Assembly (NCBI RefSeq): GCF_000004195.4
Contig: NC_030677.2
Location: 102,142,829 to 102,206,828, forward strand
Direction: 5' to 3'
DNA: 64,000 nucleotides
Source of the DNA: Xenopus tropicalis
Lineage: Eukaryota; Chordata; Amphibia; Anura; Pipidae
Position numbers and translations under genes: made by a program. The notes below the pieces were generated by a model. It did no database searches, had not been told where the DNA came from, and saw nothing but the letters and a program-made list of their open reading frames with translations. How positions within the stretch are numbered: the first letter of the stretch is position 1; each line of letters begins with the position of its first letter. Positions 51,301-59,906 of this stretch are shown piece after piece.

Positions 51301-54300
51301 TTTGCTTCCGCACTCCTTCCTGTTACAGTTAGAGCTGCATTATTTCTGGTCATGTGATCTCTGAGGGAGCACACAGCCCATCACTAAATAGTGGCTCAAG
51401 GGAAAGGATGTAAAAGGGCAATATTTACTGATATATATATATTCCAGTTTGGAGATTCTTTAATATGTCAATTAACATAATATAAACTATCTGTCAGTGA
51501 AGTATTCATTCTGGGGGTATAGTTTTCCTTTAAAATGGAGTTTATGAGAGATGTCCTCCCTGTAATTTGAAGCTTTTTGAATAACTGATCCCATACCTGT
51601 ATTAAAATAAAATGTATTTAAATAACAATTGTAAAATATAATATATATATATAGCAATCAAGTAAGTATGCACCATATTCATTGTGTAATGTCCTTTAGG
51701 GATATAATATGATGGCAATAATGTAGACATGTAAATGAAGATTAAGTAAATTCAGACACAAGTAACTGAATTGCCAGCAGATAGATTTGTCTGGGCCTTA
51801 CAGAGCAGAAGGGACTCATTTGTGACGTAGGTTCCTAAATGTGCCTCATAGCTTGGTCATTGCTTCTTTGCTGTGCTACACAGAGCTTAATTATTCCCAC
51901 TGGTTTTCTTTATTAGTATTTCATTTAGTATTCAGTTGTAAACGTTAGCTGAGCTTTTGTCCATCCATGATCTGTTATTGAAAATTGTGCCCTCTTATAT
52001 ATTGTGTTACTATCTCCCATGTCCTCTATTGCTCCCTGATTTTTCAGACGTCAGATTGATGTAGCGATAAAGGTGCTGAAAGTACAGGATGAAAAAAACG
52101 TTAGAGATGAAATGATGAAAGAAGCTGAAATCATGCATCAACTGGACAATCCTTATATTGTGAGGATGATAGGAGTGTGTGAGGCAGAGAACCTTATGCT
52201 AGTCATGGAAATGGCATCAGGGGGGCCCCTTAACAAGTTCCTGGGAGCTAAGAAGTAAGTAAAACCATTGGACTCCCAAGTAATTTTGGGAGAATTATGC
52301 ATATATATTTCTATATTTCGACTGACATTTTACATATTTCAATAAGCCAGTTTTAAGGAAAAACTTTTTGTAATATTTGATTTATAACCATACTTTGCCA
52401 CGCTCTCTTTATTTTTAAAACAAATAATAATGGTTCGAGGACTTATTTACTAATGATGGTTGTGGAAAGATTCATCTTGATAAATCCATAGTGATTATAA
52501 GTATTTAATACTGCAACAATCAATCCATAACAAATTGAATTCATTATGAATTGGTCAAGTTTTTCAATCTTTCTGGAAACAGGAAAATGAATTTAATCAG
52601 TAAAGATTTAAATAAAATGCACTGAAGAAAAAATAACCTTGCCCATTATGTATCATGGGATTGGCTATTACCTATCATGGGATCGACTTAAGGCCAGTCA
52701 TTTGTTTGGGTGTCTGAAGTGTTGAATTCTTTGAAGGCATGTTAAATATCATTTTATCAAGTGAATTGAATTGCCCTATCAATTCACTCAAAAATATTCA
52801 TTGGCTAATTTGGTGGTTTCAATCAACAAGTAAGTGACTTCAGAGTCTTTCATTAATCTTGCAACTCGCCATTCTATCTATGATAAAGTAAATCTGCCTT
52901 TGAGTTTACAGTAAAGTCAAGTACAGAATATCAAATCTCATGCTATTTATTGAATTCTTCTTTCTCACCTGCCCAGGGATGTAATACCTATGAGTAATAT
53001 AGTAGAGCTCATGCACCAGGTATCCATTGGAATGAAATACCTTGAAGGAAAGAATTTTGTGCATCGTGATCTTGCAGCTCGTAATGTTCTCATGGTCAAC
53101 CAACATTATGCCAAAATCAGTGACTTTGGACTTTCAAAAGCTCTTGCAGCTGATGATAGCTATTACAAGGTAATAATTCAGTGCTTACTCAATGAAGATT
53201 GATCAGTGTGCTACTATAGCTTTATACCCCTTAATACATTTCTGCAATAGTTGCATGTACAATAAGAACATTTTACCAAATAGCAAAGCAGATATTTCCA
53301 GGGTGTAAAGAAAGTTACTAATACAGGAGAACACAATACAGGTATTTTATTCTCTAGAATAATATAGAATATCCAGAATACGCTGTTATCCAGAATACCT
53401 GCATGCAAAGTACTGAGGGGGGTGAAGGAAGTTAAATGAGAAGGAAAGTCTAATAAAGTGTTAATATCAAGCTGCAGGCATACCTTCAGTTCTCTCAATA
53501 GTGCCCTTAAGTCTCCCCATATTTCGCCTGTTCAGATGATCAGAAGCTTCATTGGAAAAAAAAAAACACTGAGCTCTTTAAAGAAAATTCCCATAATGCC
53601 TTGCTCCTGCAGCAAGACCAAGACCCATGTACATACGCAGTTTGTAAGACTATGAGGAAGCTTCCTGCTGATTGACTCAGATCACTCATTCATAAGGGGG
53701 GGAGGGAGTTCTTAGCATTCTTATGGGAGGGGGTGCAGGAGAGGGGAGAAAGGAGAGAGCTGCACAGGAAAAAGTAGACAAGAAATCCTACTTTTCTTTT
53801 GATAGAGAACTCAGTGCAGCATTACTGTAAGTGCTTATGGCTGTATTTACATAGACCTTTCTGATAAAGCTTACTTAGTTTTTACCTTTCCTTCTCCTTT
53901 AAGTGATTGATGTAGAAGGGTACTTAATATAGAGACCTACATGTTAATTAAAAAATTAAAAGCCTAACTTCTGGGTCCTACCAACGCACCCCTCTCTTCA
54001 AACTCATGCCTGCATGCTGCACTGTACATGTCATATGAAATAAAAGCAGTGTTTATGGGTGGGGGACTTCAGTTCATAAGGCAGAAACAGCCCTACATCA
54101 AATAACTTACAGGTTCGGCATTATTCTGAGGTTTAGATGATGTTCTGCATTTGGACAATCCAGTGTCTTATTTTTTTGTTGAATAAGACAAGTACAGATG
54201 CAGCCAGCAGTTTTTCACATTTTGTCTTACTATGTCCAGACACCATTTTTTGAATGTTGAATCCTGCCTCTAGATGGTGCTAGAGTGCAAAGACTTCCCA

Positions 54301-57292
54301 GCAAAAAAATAATAGAAAACGCATGGCATAGACCATGCGCCACCCGGTGGCAATATTTTTTGTTCCCTCCTGTTTTAACTGTAAGAGACACACAACAACA
54401 TGGTAAAGGAACTTGTCAGCATCTGTATGTCCAGTTAGCCATCTTTGATACTTCACTTGCGGTGAACAGTTTAAGCTGGAGAAATATTTAAAAAATAAAA
54501 TACAGAAACGTTTGTTTATTTACCTTGCTAAGTTTGCAGAGATATAAATATTTATATATACATACATTATATTATACTTGTATAAGTATTCAAGCAGGTA
54601 TCAAGCTTACATAGTTTCTGCGCTGAAACACTATGAATATAATAAATATAATTTTCTCATTAAATGTATAAATATTGCAAATCTGGTTTTATTGGTAAAA
54701 TGTTTATACTGAGACTTTACGCCACTCAGCTTATTTATACATGCAGGGGTGTAACTATAGAGGAAGCAGACCCTGCAGTCATGGGGGGCCTGGAGGACAG
54801 GAGGGCACTGACCACGGGGTCAGCTTCCCTTTAAAGGAACTTTACTGTGCATGGGCAGGTGCTCACACTTTAGAGGGCATGGAAGGGGGGGAGTCCATAG
54901 TTTGTGGTGCGCGCTGAAGATACTTTGTGAAGGGGGCACCACTTTGATACACTGCTGTATACAGGTGTAAGATCTGTTACAGCGAAAGCTTGGGACCTGC
55001 AGTTGTCTGAATAGGTGGTCTATAAATAATTGGGAGCAGCATGCCTTAAGGCTACTAAAAACATTTAAAATAAACAATTATAACAATATGATTACTTTGT
55101 CAATTATGCTATCTTAGGCTAGTGTCACACAATGCATTTCGCCAATCTGCTACCTTCCACCTAGACTTTAGTATGCACTTACAGGCGCAGCATCCACTTG
55201 TCACTGTACACAGAGGATAGATAATGGTGTGAAAAAAATACATACTTTCATGCTAATGCACTGAAATCGCAACTGTTTACACTAACAGACTGATGCCGTG
55301 ACTGTCACTAAACACTAAAGTTAGTGGATCGGTATATTTATAATGGTGAAATTATCCTATGTGAGATTTGGGAGACTATCCTTAAGTAGATACAAGGTAC
55401 TGTTGGACTTATAAACAGAAAATTAATCAAACAATAAGTGCAACTATAGGAGATGGCATGCTGTTTGTTTGAAACTTTATTGGTAAAATGTATTAGTAAA
55501 TAGATAGATTTGCTACAATGTAAACCTTTTTTTAAAACCATATTGATCAAATGTTCACTAGATGGCAGTACAGTATTAGAAAAATAGCTAGCACAGTACA
55601 GTACAGTCCAAATGAATAAAGGGAAACCTCTTAATATATAGGCAGAGAAGGGTAATACTTTTGCAGTAAGAGAGATAAAATGCTTTTATAACAGTACAAT
55701 ATAACAGAGACCGCAACAGGTATTATTTACTCTTTGCTTCCTGACTAGGAAATAACCACTACCCCTAATTCTTAACATATAGGGCTTTTACTTGTTATTT
55801 AGTCACCAGGAAAATAACTCCGCTGCCAAAAATGAATAGGATTGACCACTAATATACATTGTACATGAAACCAAGCATTTTAAGGGTAACATACATGTAT
55901 ACAGCTCCCCATATGATACTTGTAAATATTTTGGTTGTGCCTATCTGCTTTCCTAAAAAGCAGAAATGATATATAAATGAAACAGAATTGTAGACTGGTA
56001 ATTTGAAATAAGCAGAATCAGACTGCTGGACACTGACTGCGTTTAAAGTTTTGGAAAAGTTGCTGTGTATTTAGCCTGTGACTGGGTAATTGACACATTT
56101 GTGGTATACCAATGCACAATATGCCCACTATCTTCTGGATAAGAGGCAGTTTATCACTGTGTTGAGGTTAGTGTAACCATTTATACTTGTGTATGCCAAT
56201 ACCCATACAAATGTGAGCATATTTTTGTGTGATATTTTTGGGAGACACACATGCATTTTCAGTCTTTCCCAATGTATTCATGCAGCTCAGACTTGCTGAA
56301 GATGTGTGGGGCATGGATTAATGTATGTGACTGGGTCCAGTAGATGTATGTATGTAGCTTAGAGTGTTCATAAGTTACAATATAGAATGTTTCTACAATA
56401 GGGAACAGAAAAATTATTTTTGCTTGTCTCCGCTGAAGATGAGAGGTGGAAAGGAAAGCAATCAATAAAGCTCCATGAATTAACTTAATTTCTTTGCATC
56501 CTGCAGGCTAAGTCCTTTGGAAAGTGGCCGCTGAAGTGGTACGCACCAGAGTGCATCAACTACCGCAAGTTTTCAAGTCGTAGTGATGTGTGGAGCTATG
56601 GTATAACCATGTGGGAAGCTTTTACCTATGGGCAAAAGCCCTATAAGGTATGGTCTAGGTATCTTAGCTGCAGATGGATATTGTCATTTTCTGGTAAAGC
56701 ATTTAACTGATTTTAAAATATCCCTGTATTGTTGCCTTCTGTAGAAACTCAAGGGAACAGAAGTAATGAGTTTCATTGAGAGAAATGAGCGTCTGGCCTG
56801 CCCTGCAGGCTGCCCACCTGAGATGTATCAAGTTATGTTGGATTGCTGGATATTCAAGTAAGAATCTAAGGATCTCATTTATGAACGCAAGTGTAAATGC
56901 ACAAAGCAAAATTGCATCTATGTAAACAGTATTTACATAACAACTCCTACAAAACATTTTGGTGGACTCCCTGCCTGTTTTTTTTATTATGAATTGTGAA
57001 GTGCTTTACAAAAAAAAACTACAAAAAATTATAGTTATTTTTCTGTTACTCCAAAGAATTATTTTTATTCCTTTTTTTAGTATTTTCTTAATTGAATATC
57101 TGCATAGCCTCTTTCAAATGCCAATATTATTTCCTTTAACCATTAATATTATGTGCCTTCAGGATGGAGGACCGCCCTAATTTTGATAATGTGGAATACC
57201 GTATGCGCATGTATTACTATAGCATTGCTGACAAACCAGACAAAGAAGGCAAAGAAGCAGCAGCAGCAGCAGAAGCATCTGGAAAAGTGTGA
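35918..57292 (+). CDS. zap70: ZAP70, Syk-family tyrosine kinase (whole gene, 12 coding exons)
   Basis: Coding join, inferred from GT/AG sites, phase and homology: 35918-36319, 43383-43543, 44602-44740, 47039-47120, 48034-48071, 48646-48694, 50752-50926, 52048-52254, 52977-53169, 56507-56647, 56745-56857, 57163-57292. It predicts 609 residues; human ZAP-70 has 619. Order: N-SH2 about 10-102 (FLLRQ, phosphotyrosine Arg37), interdomain A (Tyr126, Trp131), C-SH2 about 163-254 (Arg190), interdomain B (Tyr284, Tyr303 and Tyr307, matching human Y292, Y315 and Y319), kinase about 326-590 (glycine loop 333-338, Lys357, Glu374, gatekeeper Met402, HRDLAARN with Asp449, DFG at 467, activation-loop Tyr480/Tyr481). 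Known role: cytosolic kinase recruited to doubly phosphorylated ITAMs of the T-cell receptor; it phosphorylates LAT and SLP-76. The N-terminus ([10 protein letters not shown]) and the SH2 domains are far closer to ZAP-70 than to SYK. Start chosen by homology and Kozak context (A at -3). No frameshift or stop seen. Confidence 0.97.
38843..39060. repeat. Possible CAGGGGTG...CAGCCCTG element, ZAP70 intron
   Basis: GC-richer than its surroundings. Left CAGGGGTGTGTTTAGG and right CCTGTTATAAATACAGCCCTG look like degraded hAT-type termini. No clear target duplication is visible, so the call is tentative. Confidence 0.35.
39549..39994. mobile_element. TTAA-flanked MITE in ZAP70 intron
   Basis: Inverted ends AAAGAAATAGTTCAGTGTAA and TTTACACTGAACTGTTCCTTT, with TTAA on both sides (39549-39552, 39991-39994). 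Internal arms pair, e.g. TAGATAGACTGC with GCGCAGTCTATCTA. Confidence 0.82.
41212..41868. repeat. CpG-containing inverted-repeat element (copy 3) with tandem expansion
   Basis: Ends AGGGGCACATTTACTAATCC / GGATTAGTAAATGTGCCCCCT. Between the arms a 52-bp unit starting GACTTTCCTTGGGCC is repeated four times (41442, 41494, 41546, 41598). The related copy at 31009-31411 has only one such unit, inverted. Confidence 0.88.
41998..42422. mobile_element. TTAA-flanked MITE with central hairpin (copy 3), ZAP70 intron
   Basis: Near-identical to 14122-14546 over its whole length, with TTAA at 41998-42001 and 42419-42422. The high identity suggests recent spread. It lies in the first large coding intron of ZAP70, 130 bp after the element ending at 41868. 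Confidence 0.88.
43383..43543 (+). CDS. zap70: ZAP70 exon: end of interdomain A, start of C-SH2
   Basis: The acceptor is cccacag ending at 43382; the donor gtaagt starts at 43544. It encodes residues 135-187 plus two bases of codon 188. [20 protein letters not shown] is almost identical to mammalian ZAP-70. The C-SH2 domain starts at [16 protein letters not shown], about residue 163. It follows a 7.06-kb intron, the largest in the gene, and precedes a 1.06-kb intron. Confidence 0.95.
43803..44117. repeat. ACAGGTATAGG-family repeat, ZAP70 intron
   Basis: Starts ACATGTATAGAACCCATTAT and ends GGATCCCATACCTGT. It lies between the two exons that encode the C-SH2 domain. Confidence 0.78.
44321..44525. 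repeat. Foldback element TTAGGCTAATGCCAGA, ZAP70 intron
   Basis: Inverted ends TTAGGCTAATGCCAGATGAG and CTCGTCTGGCATTAGCCTAA. The arms pair along nearly the whole 205 bp (TAGGGCGGATATTTTCGGCA pairs with its mirror near 44483-44502). It ends about 75 bp before the C-SH2 exon. Confidence 0.85.
44602..44740 (+). CDS. zap70: ZAP70 exon: C-SH2 core with Arg190
   Basis: The acceptor is ctttttcag ending at 44601; the donor gtaagt starts at 44741, phase 0. It encodes residues 188-234: the rest of [14 protein letters not shown], with phosphotyrosine-binding Arg190, then [10 protein letters not shown] and [12 protein letters not shown]. The codon split CT/T restores Leu188 and keeps the frame. Confidence 0.95.
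44887..45761. mobile_element. TTAA element (AACTATACCCCC ends), interrupted, ZAP70 intron
   Basis: Ends AAAGGAAAACTATACCCCC and GGGGGTATAGTTTCCCTTT, with TTAA at 44887-44890 and 45758-45761. It is the inverted counterpart of 51045-51532 and is split by the palindrome at 44919-45340. Confidence 0.85.
44919..45340. mobile_element. Nested GC-rich palindromic TTAA element
   Basis: Almost the whole 422 bp is one inverted repeat: ends AAAGGAGAAGGAAAGGCTAA / TTAGCCTTTCCTTCTCCTTT, with TTAA at both edges. Removing it restores the reading of the outer element seen uninterrupted at 51045-51532. Each arm carries a GCGCATGCGC core (45083-45094 and 45144-45155). Confidence 0.88.
45843..46345. repeat. CTAGTGATGAGCGAA inverted-repeat element with internal minisatellite
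   Basis: Ends CTAGTGATGAGCGAA and TTCGCCCATCACTAG. From about 45960 to 46204 it holds about 12 tandem units of 18-22 bp built on TCGCCCGCGGCTATTATTTTG. Long frames across it are artefacts of the repeat. Confidence 0.85.
47039..47120 (+). CDS. zap70: ZAP70 exon: end of C-SH2
   Basis: The acceptor is ttttaaag ending at 47038; the donor gtgagt starts at 47121, phase 1. It encodes residues 235-261: [20 protein letters not shown] and PNSCTFS. It matches the last helix and strand of the C-SH2 domain and the start of interdomain B. Confidence 0.93.
47424..47889. mobile_element. MITE with AAAGGGGTTGTTCACC ends, ZAP70 intron
   Basis: Left end AAAGGGGTTGTTCACCTTT; right end AAAGGTGAACCACCCCTT. TTAA is present on the left and unclear on the right. 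Just upstream (47345-47423) is a truncated relative of the palindrome family at 44919, ending CTTTCCTTCTCC. Confidence 0.75.
48034..48071 (+). CDS. zap70: ZAP70 small exon: Ala/Pro-rich interdomain B
   Basis: A 38-nt exon between an acceptor (tttacag, ending at 48033) and a donor (gtaagt at 48072). It encodes residues 262-274, an alanine/proline stretch. The sequence is poorly conserved, so assignment rests on splice sites, phase (1 in, 0 out) and position. The human protein has a similar AAAPTLP segment here. Confidence 0.85.
48646..48694 (+). CDS. zap70: ZAP70 small exon: interdomain B Tyr284 (human Y292)
   Basis: A 49-nt exon between an acceptor (atccag, ending at 48645) and a donor (gtaaga at 48695), phase 0 in and phase 1 out. 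It encodes residues 275-290 and contains NSDGYTPEP, the segment around human Tyr292, a negative-regulatory site bound by Cbl proteins. Confidence 0.93.
48952..49645. repeat. AAGGTGGCCATACGTG-ended repeat, interrupted
   Basis: Starts AAGGTGGCCATACGTGAG and ends CTTGTGCATGGCAACCTT, an imperfect inverted pair. It is split by the hAT-type element at 49005-49293. A relative with ends GGTGGCCATACACGGG / CCGTGTATGGCCACC lies at about 31691-31967. Confidence 0.65.
49005..49293. mobile_element. Non-autonomous hAT element with 8-bp target duplication
   Basis: Termini CAGGGATCCCCAACC and GGTTGGGGATCACTG; perfect 8-bp duplication ATCTAATT at 48997-49004 and 49294-49301. An 8-bp duplication and CAG...CTG ends are hAT hallmarks. 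It is 289 bp with no transposase, and lies in the intron before the glycine-loop exon of ZAP70. Confidence 0.88.
50100..50410. repeat. Diverged CpG-containing inverted-repeat element (copy 4)
   Basis: Has the same TTTTTCG/CGAAAA-rich body and ends CGAACTTGTGTTTTAATGAATC then GGCCCCTA, like the other copies. The left end is degraded. Located in the intron before the glycine-loop exon. Confidence 0.6.
50752..50926 (+). CDS. zap70: ZAP70 exon: interdomain B tyrosines and glycine loop
   Basis: The acceptor is gttatcaag ending at 50751; the donor gtaagt starts at 50927, phase 2. It encodes residues 291-348: [17 protein letters not shown], with Tyr303 and Tyr307 (human Y315 and Y319, the activating autoinhibition-release sites), then the start of the kinase domain with the ATP-binding loop [10 protein letters not shown]. 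Confidence 0.95.
50972..51600. repeat. ACAGGTATAGG-family repeat, 5'-truncated and interrupted
   Basis: It begins mid-element (ACAAGGTACTGTTTTATTAT at about 50981), is split by the TTAA element at 51045-51532, and ends GATCCCATACCTGT at 51600. Other copies supply the uninterrupted order. Confidence 0.8.
51045..51532. mobile_element. Uninterrupted TTAA element (AACTATACCCCC ends)
   Basis: TTAA at 51045-51048 and 51529-51532; ends AAAGGAAAACTATACCCCC / GGGGGTATAGTTTTCCTTT. It is inserted inside an ACAGGTATAGG-family repeat, whose two halves resume exactly at its edges. Confidence 0.87.
52048..52254 (+). CDS. zap70: ZAP70 exon: kinase N-lobe
   Basis: The acceptor is tttttcag ending at 52047; the donor gtaagt starts at 52255, phase 2. 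It encodes residues 349-417: catalytic Lys357 in VAIKVL, helix-C Glu374 in [23 protein letters not shown], and the hinge [13 protein letters not shown] with gatekeeper Met402. Confidence 0.96.
52977..53169 (+). CDS. zap70: ZAP70 exon: catalytic loop, DFG, activation-loop tyrosines
   Basis: The acceptor is ctgcccag ending at 52976; the donor gtaata starts at 53170, phase 0. It encodes residues 418-482: [13 protein letters not shown] with Asp449, [10 protein letters not shown] with Asp467, and DDSYYK with Tyr480/Tyr481 (human Y492 and Y493). The reading frame continues a few codons into the intron before stopping, so the exon end rests on the donor and on continuity with the next exon. Confidence 0.96.
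53170..56506 (+). other. zap70: ZAP70 intron, 3.34 kb
   Basis: Donor gtaata, acceptor atcctgcag. Contains the TTAA element at 53432-53902 and, near 54745-54840, a patch GTAACTATAGAGGAAGCAGA that I recognise as a common Xenopus repeat fragment. The rest is unremarkable. Confidence 0.85.
53432..53902. mobile_element. TTAA element with GAGAAGGAAAG ends, ZAP70 intron
   Basis: Ends TTAAATGAGAAGGAAAG and CCTTTCCTTCTCCTTTAA, sharing termini with the palindrome at 44919-45340 but with a different, non-palindromic interior. It lies in the 3.3-kb intron upstream of the P+1-loop exon. Confidence 0.75.
56507..56647 (+). CDS. zap70: ZAP70 exon: P+1 loop and helix F
   Basis: The acceptor is atcctgcag ending at 56506; the donor gtatgg starts at 56648, phase 0 at both ends. 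It encodes residues 483-529: [19 protein letters not shown], then [18 protein letters not shown] and GQKPYK. It follows a 3.3-kb intron. Confidence 0.96.
56745..56857 (+). CDS. zap70: ZAP70 exon: kinase C-lobe
   Basis: The acceptor is cttctgtag ending at 56744; the donor gtaaga starts at 56858, phase 2. It encodes residues 530-566: [20 protein letters not shown] and [17 protein letters not shown]. The preceding intron is only 97 bp, the shortest in the gene. Confidence 0.95.
57163..57292 (+). CDS. zap70: ZAP70 last coding exon with stop
   Basis: The acceptor is gccttcag ending at 57162; the stop TGA is at 57290-57292. It encodes residues 567-609: [20 protein letters not shown] closes the kinase domain, followed by a charged tail with a run of five alanines (599-603) encoded by a pure GCA repeat, ending SGKV. 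The human tail is different and somewhat longer. Confidence 0.95.
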
Positions 57293-57960
57293 AGCAATAA
57301 TGCTTGCTTGGGAGTTTTTGTCTATTTGTCACTGAAGAACAGTCTTTGGAGCACTTATGGAACAATTCAAACTGCTATTTTGTGTCTGTGTGTGGGAGGG
57401 GGTATTTTTCTCTTAGTAACACACATTGTAAAATAGGGTTGCCTATCCTGTTTTCACCCAGACAGCCCGTTTTTTTGAAGGGCTGTCCAAGTGAAATCTG
57501 CCTGTTCGGACTTTCAACTGCCTGTCCTTAAAGTAATAATAAAACCTATGCATAGGATTCATTGCACCAGACCCAAGATTTAGCAACCCTAATAGGGTCT
57601 ATGCCCCTAGATTTGCTGCTGAGGATCCTGACTTTTTTTTTTTTTGTAGCCCTTTATGCTTATCAGTTTAGGGACTAAGATTAAATGTACCTACTGTATA
57701 TGAATTGCAAATTATATCAAACAGGATAAAACTGTTTTTTTATTTACATTTTATTTCTTGGTTGCTTGGTTGGTAAAAATGAATGCCTAAAAAGTCTCGT
57801 TTTCAAATGCAGTAGATTTAAAATCTTTACCATAAGAAAAACATTTTCATAATAAAAGAAAAATCATTACAGAGGCCAAACATCAAAGTAAATAGAAAGA
57901 TATCATTTTAAACCAAGCTTTTCACAACAGTAAATAAAGACAGAAAGAAAAGTAAGTTCC
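57293..57960 (+). other. zap70: ZAP70 3'UTR region with candidate poly(A) signals
   Basis: No further coding sequence follows the stop. AATAAA hexamers lie at 57538-57543 (inside a small inverted-repeat element), 57851-57856 and 57933-57938. Which one is used cannot be told from sequence alone. Confidence 0.55.
57435..57592. repeat. Small AGGGTTGCC inverted-repeat element in the ZAP70 3'UTR
   Basis: Left end AGGGTTGCCTATCCTG; right end TAGCAACCCT. It contains the first AATAAA after the ZAP70 stop (57538-57543). Confidence 0.65.
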
Positions 57961-58230
57961 TCTGCTGTTTTCAATTACATTTGTGCTATTCACATGTCAC
58001 AGCCATCTGCAACAAGCCTTGCGTCATGTTGCTACTACTCAATACTGTCAGCAATCTGTCAATGTTTAAATGCATATGGGAGCAATGATGCTGACACACA
58101 GGAAACAAAGGGCTTCACACCTGCAATGGTACAAAGAGCCAAATTGTATACGTTTATGATTGCCTAATCATAAACTCAAAGAATTGGTTAAAGCTTTAGC
58201 CTCTGGCTCAGTAGAATTACCTGCATGAAA

Positions 58231-58482
58231 TACAGTACACGTATAGGATCTATTATCTGGAATGTTTGGGACCTAGGGTTTTCCAGATAAGTCATCTTTC
58301 TGTAATTTGTTTTGCCTCCAATAAGGATTAATTATATTTTAGTTAGGATTAACAGAGAAAAAGGAAATCATTTTTAAAACTTTGAATTATTTGATTAAAA
58401 TGGAGTCTATGGTAGATGACCTTCCCGTAGTTCAGAGCTTTCTGGATAACAAGTTTCTGGATAACAGATCCCATACCTCTAT
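58231..58482. repeat. ACAGGTATAGG-family repeat, internally deleted
   Basis: Carries TATAGGATCTATTATCTGGA at the left and GATCCCATACCTCT at the right, but is about 70 bp shorter than intact copies. Confidence 0.7.
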
Positions 58483-58914
58483 AAACTGTACTAATAATCC
58501 TACTTTATCTGTTATTTTAATTCTTTGATCACCTTTGATCCTTATTTTACTGCATATATAGTATGACAGTAGACAAATGGAAATTGATTTAGGATGCGAA
58601 GAGAATGCTATTCACGATAGGTTGCTGGATGGTTCATGTGCACCATCTTACAGGTCAAGGAAGGGAAAATACATTACTAATTTAAGACATGTTAAATACC
58701 CTAAGACTAGTGACACACATTGCATGTTCTCCACTGGCATAGTTAAAAAAAAGGCTGATCTGCTCTTGTCTGTTCTGTGTTGTAAGTGCACTGATAGGTA
58801 TCATTGATGTTGGTGTGAAAATTCATAGTTTACTGTTTCCATGCTGAAATCTACTTTATCCAGTGTTGGACTGGACTGGCGGGGAAAAACCTGGCGGGCC
58901 CCACCATCATGGGT

Positions 58915-59153
58915 CCCAAAAGTTGCGCATTTTTCGCGTAAGTTTTAACGCTACGAAAAATGCGCAACTTTTTACGCAACTTTCGTAATGGATACGAAAA
59001 ACTCTCGTTTTTACGCAAAAATCGTATTGGTAACGAAAAATTCGTACAGAATCCGAAAAAATCGCAAAACATACGAAAAAGTCGCAAAATGTTCGTTTTC
59101 AAGTCGGAACTTTTCCAATTCGGGTCGGATTCGTGGGTTAGTAAATCAGCCCC
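58915..59153. repeat. Half copy of the CpG-containing element (copy 5)
   Basis: Matches the right part of 1783-2266 (GCGCAAGTTTTAACGCTACG-like body) and ends GGATTCGTGGGTTAGTAAATC. The left half is missing. Confidence 0.7.
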
Positions 59154-59429
59154 ATAGAGTCTGTATGCAGCGTGCTGAGAACCTGTCTCATTGAATTCGG
59201 GTAGACCTGTCATTTCTTGTATACGCACACTGACAGACCAAATAGGCTGGGTAGAAGAAATACTTACACGTTTGGTAAAAAACACAGAGGATTCTTTTGG
59301 GAAAAAAAGGCTGGGAGATGTATTGGAAGATTGTATTAATGCCTTTGAGAGGCTATAGTAATATAGCTACAGTTACTTTAGTATTGTTATACAATCCTAT
59401 CCATTATGTATGTTGAATCTTTATAAACA

Positions 59430-59890
59430 AACAGTCCACATAAGGATGGGCTAAAAAGCTTACACAAAATTTTTGGAAGCAAACAACATAACTGACAAAT
59501 CTGTACTGTACAAAACAGGAACCTCAATGGGAGGTATATTGACATCACAATATTCAAATAGTTCATGGTAACATTTGAAAGGGACTTCTACTCAACTGGC
59601 TTATTTCCACTACATTGATGACATCCTGATGGTCTAGGTTACCTCTGAGCCAGATTTAGTTCACTTTCACCAATGTTCAATCAGTTCCACTGAACTATTA
59701 AACTGACATTACACTATTTAATCATTGGTATCAATTACCTATACACCTCAGGCTGCAGCAGCAACAGTATCTGGGCTGATTCCACAGTGTTCACATCAAA
59801 TTCAGACAGCTACAAGCATACCAAGTGATATGTGTCATGCCAACAAGGCTTCTCTTGTACCAAGAAGGGTTGCTAAAGTCTTGCAAGCAT
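59430..59890 (+). pseudogene. Decayed reverse transcriptase, probably Penelope-like
   Basis: In one + frame a GTSMGG motif (59518-59535) is followed 31 codons later by HYIDDILMV (59608-59634), the RT catalytic box, then a phase-shifted, stop-ridden stretch ending near 59880 that resembles the RT C-terminal region of Penelope-like elements. In-frame stops at 59569 and 59635 show it is dead. The Gypsy LTR begins right after it. Other RT classes are possible. Confidence 0.5.
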
Positions 59891-59906
59891 TTCTACATAA
59901 GGACAG

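Noticed and set aside
35918..57292. SYK instead of ZAP70
   Set aside because: The kinase C-lobe has SYK-like residues, but the N-terminus, both SH2 domains, NSDGYTPEP and [11 protein letters not shown] match ZAP-70 far better.
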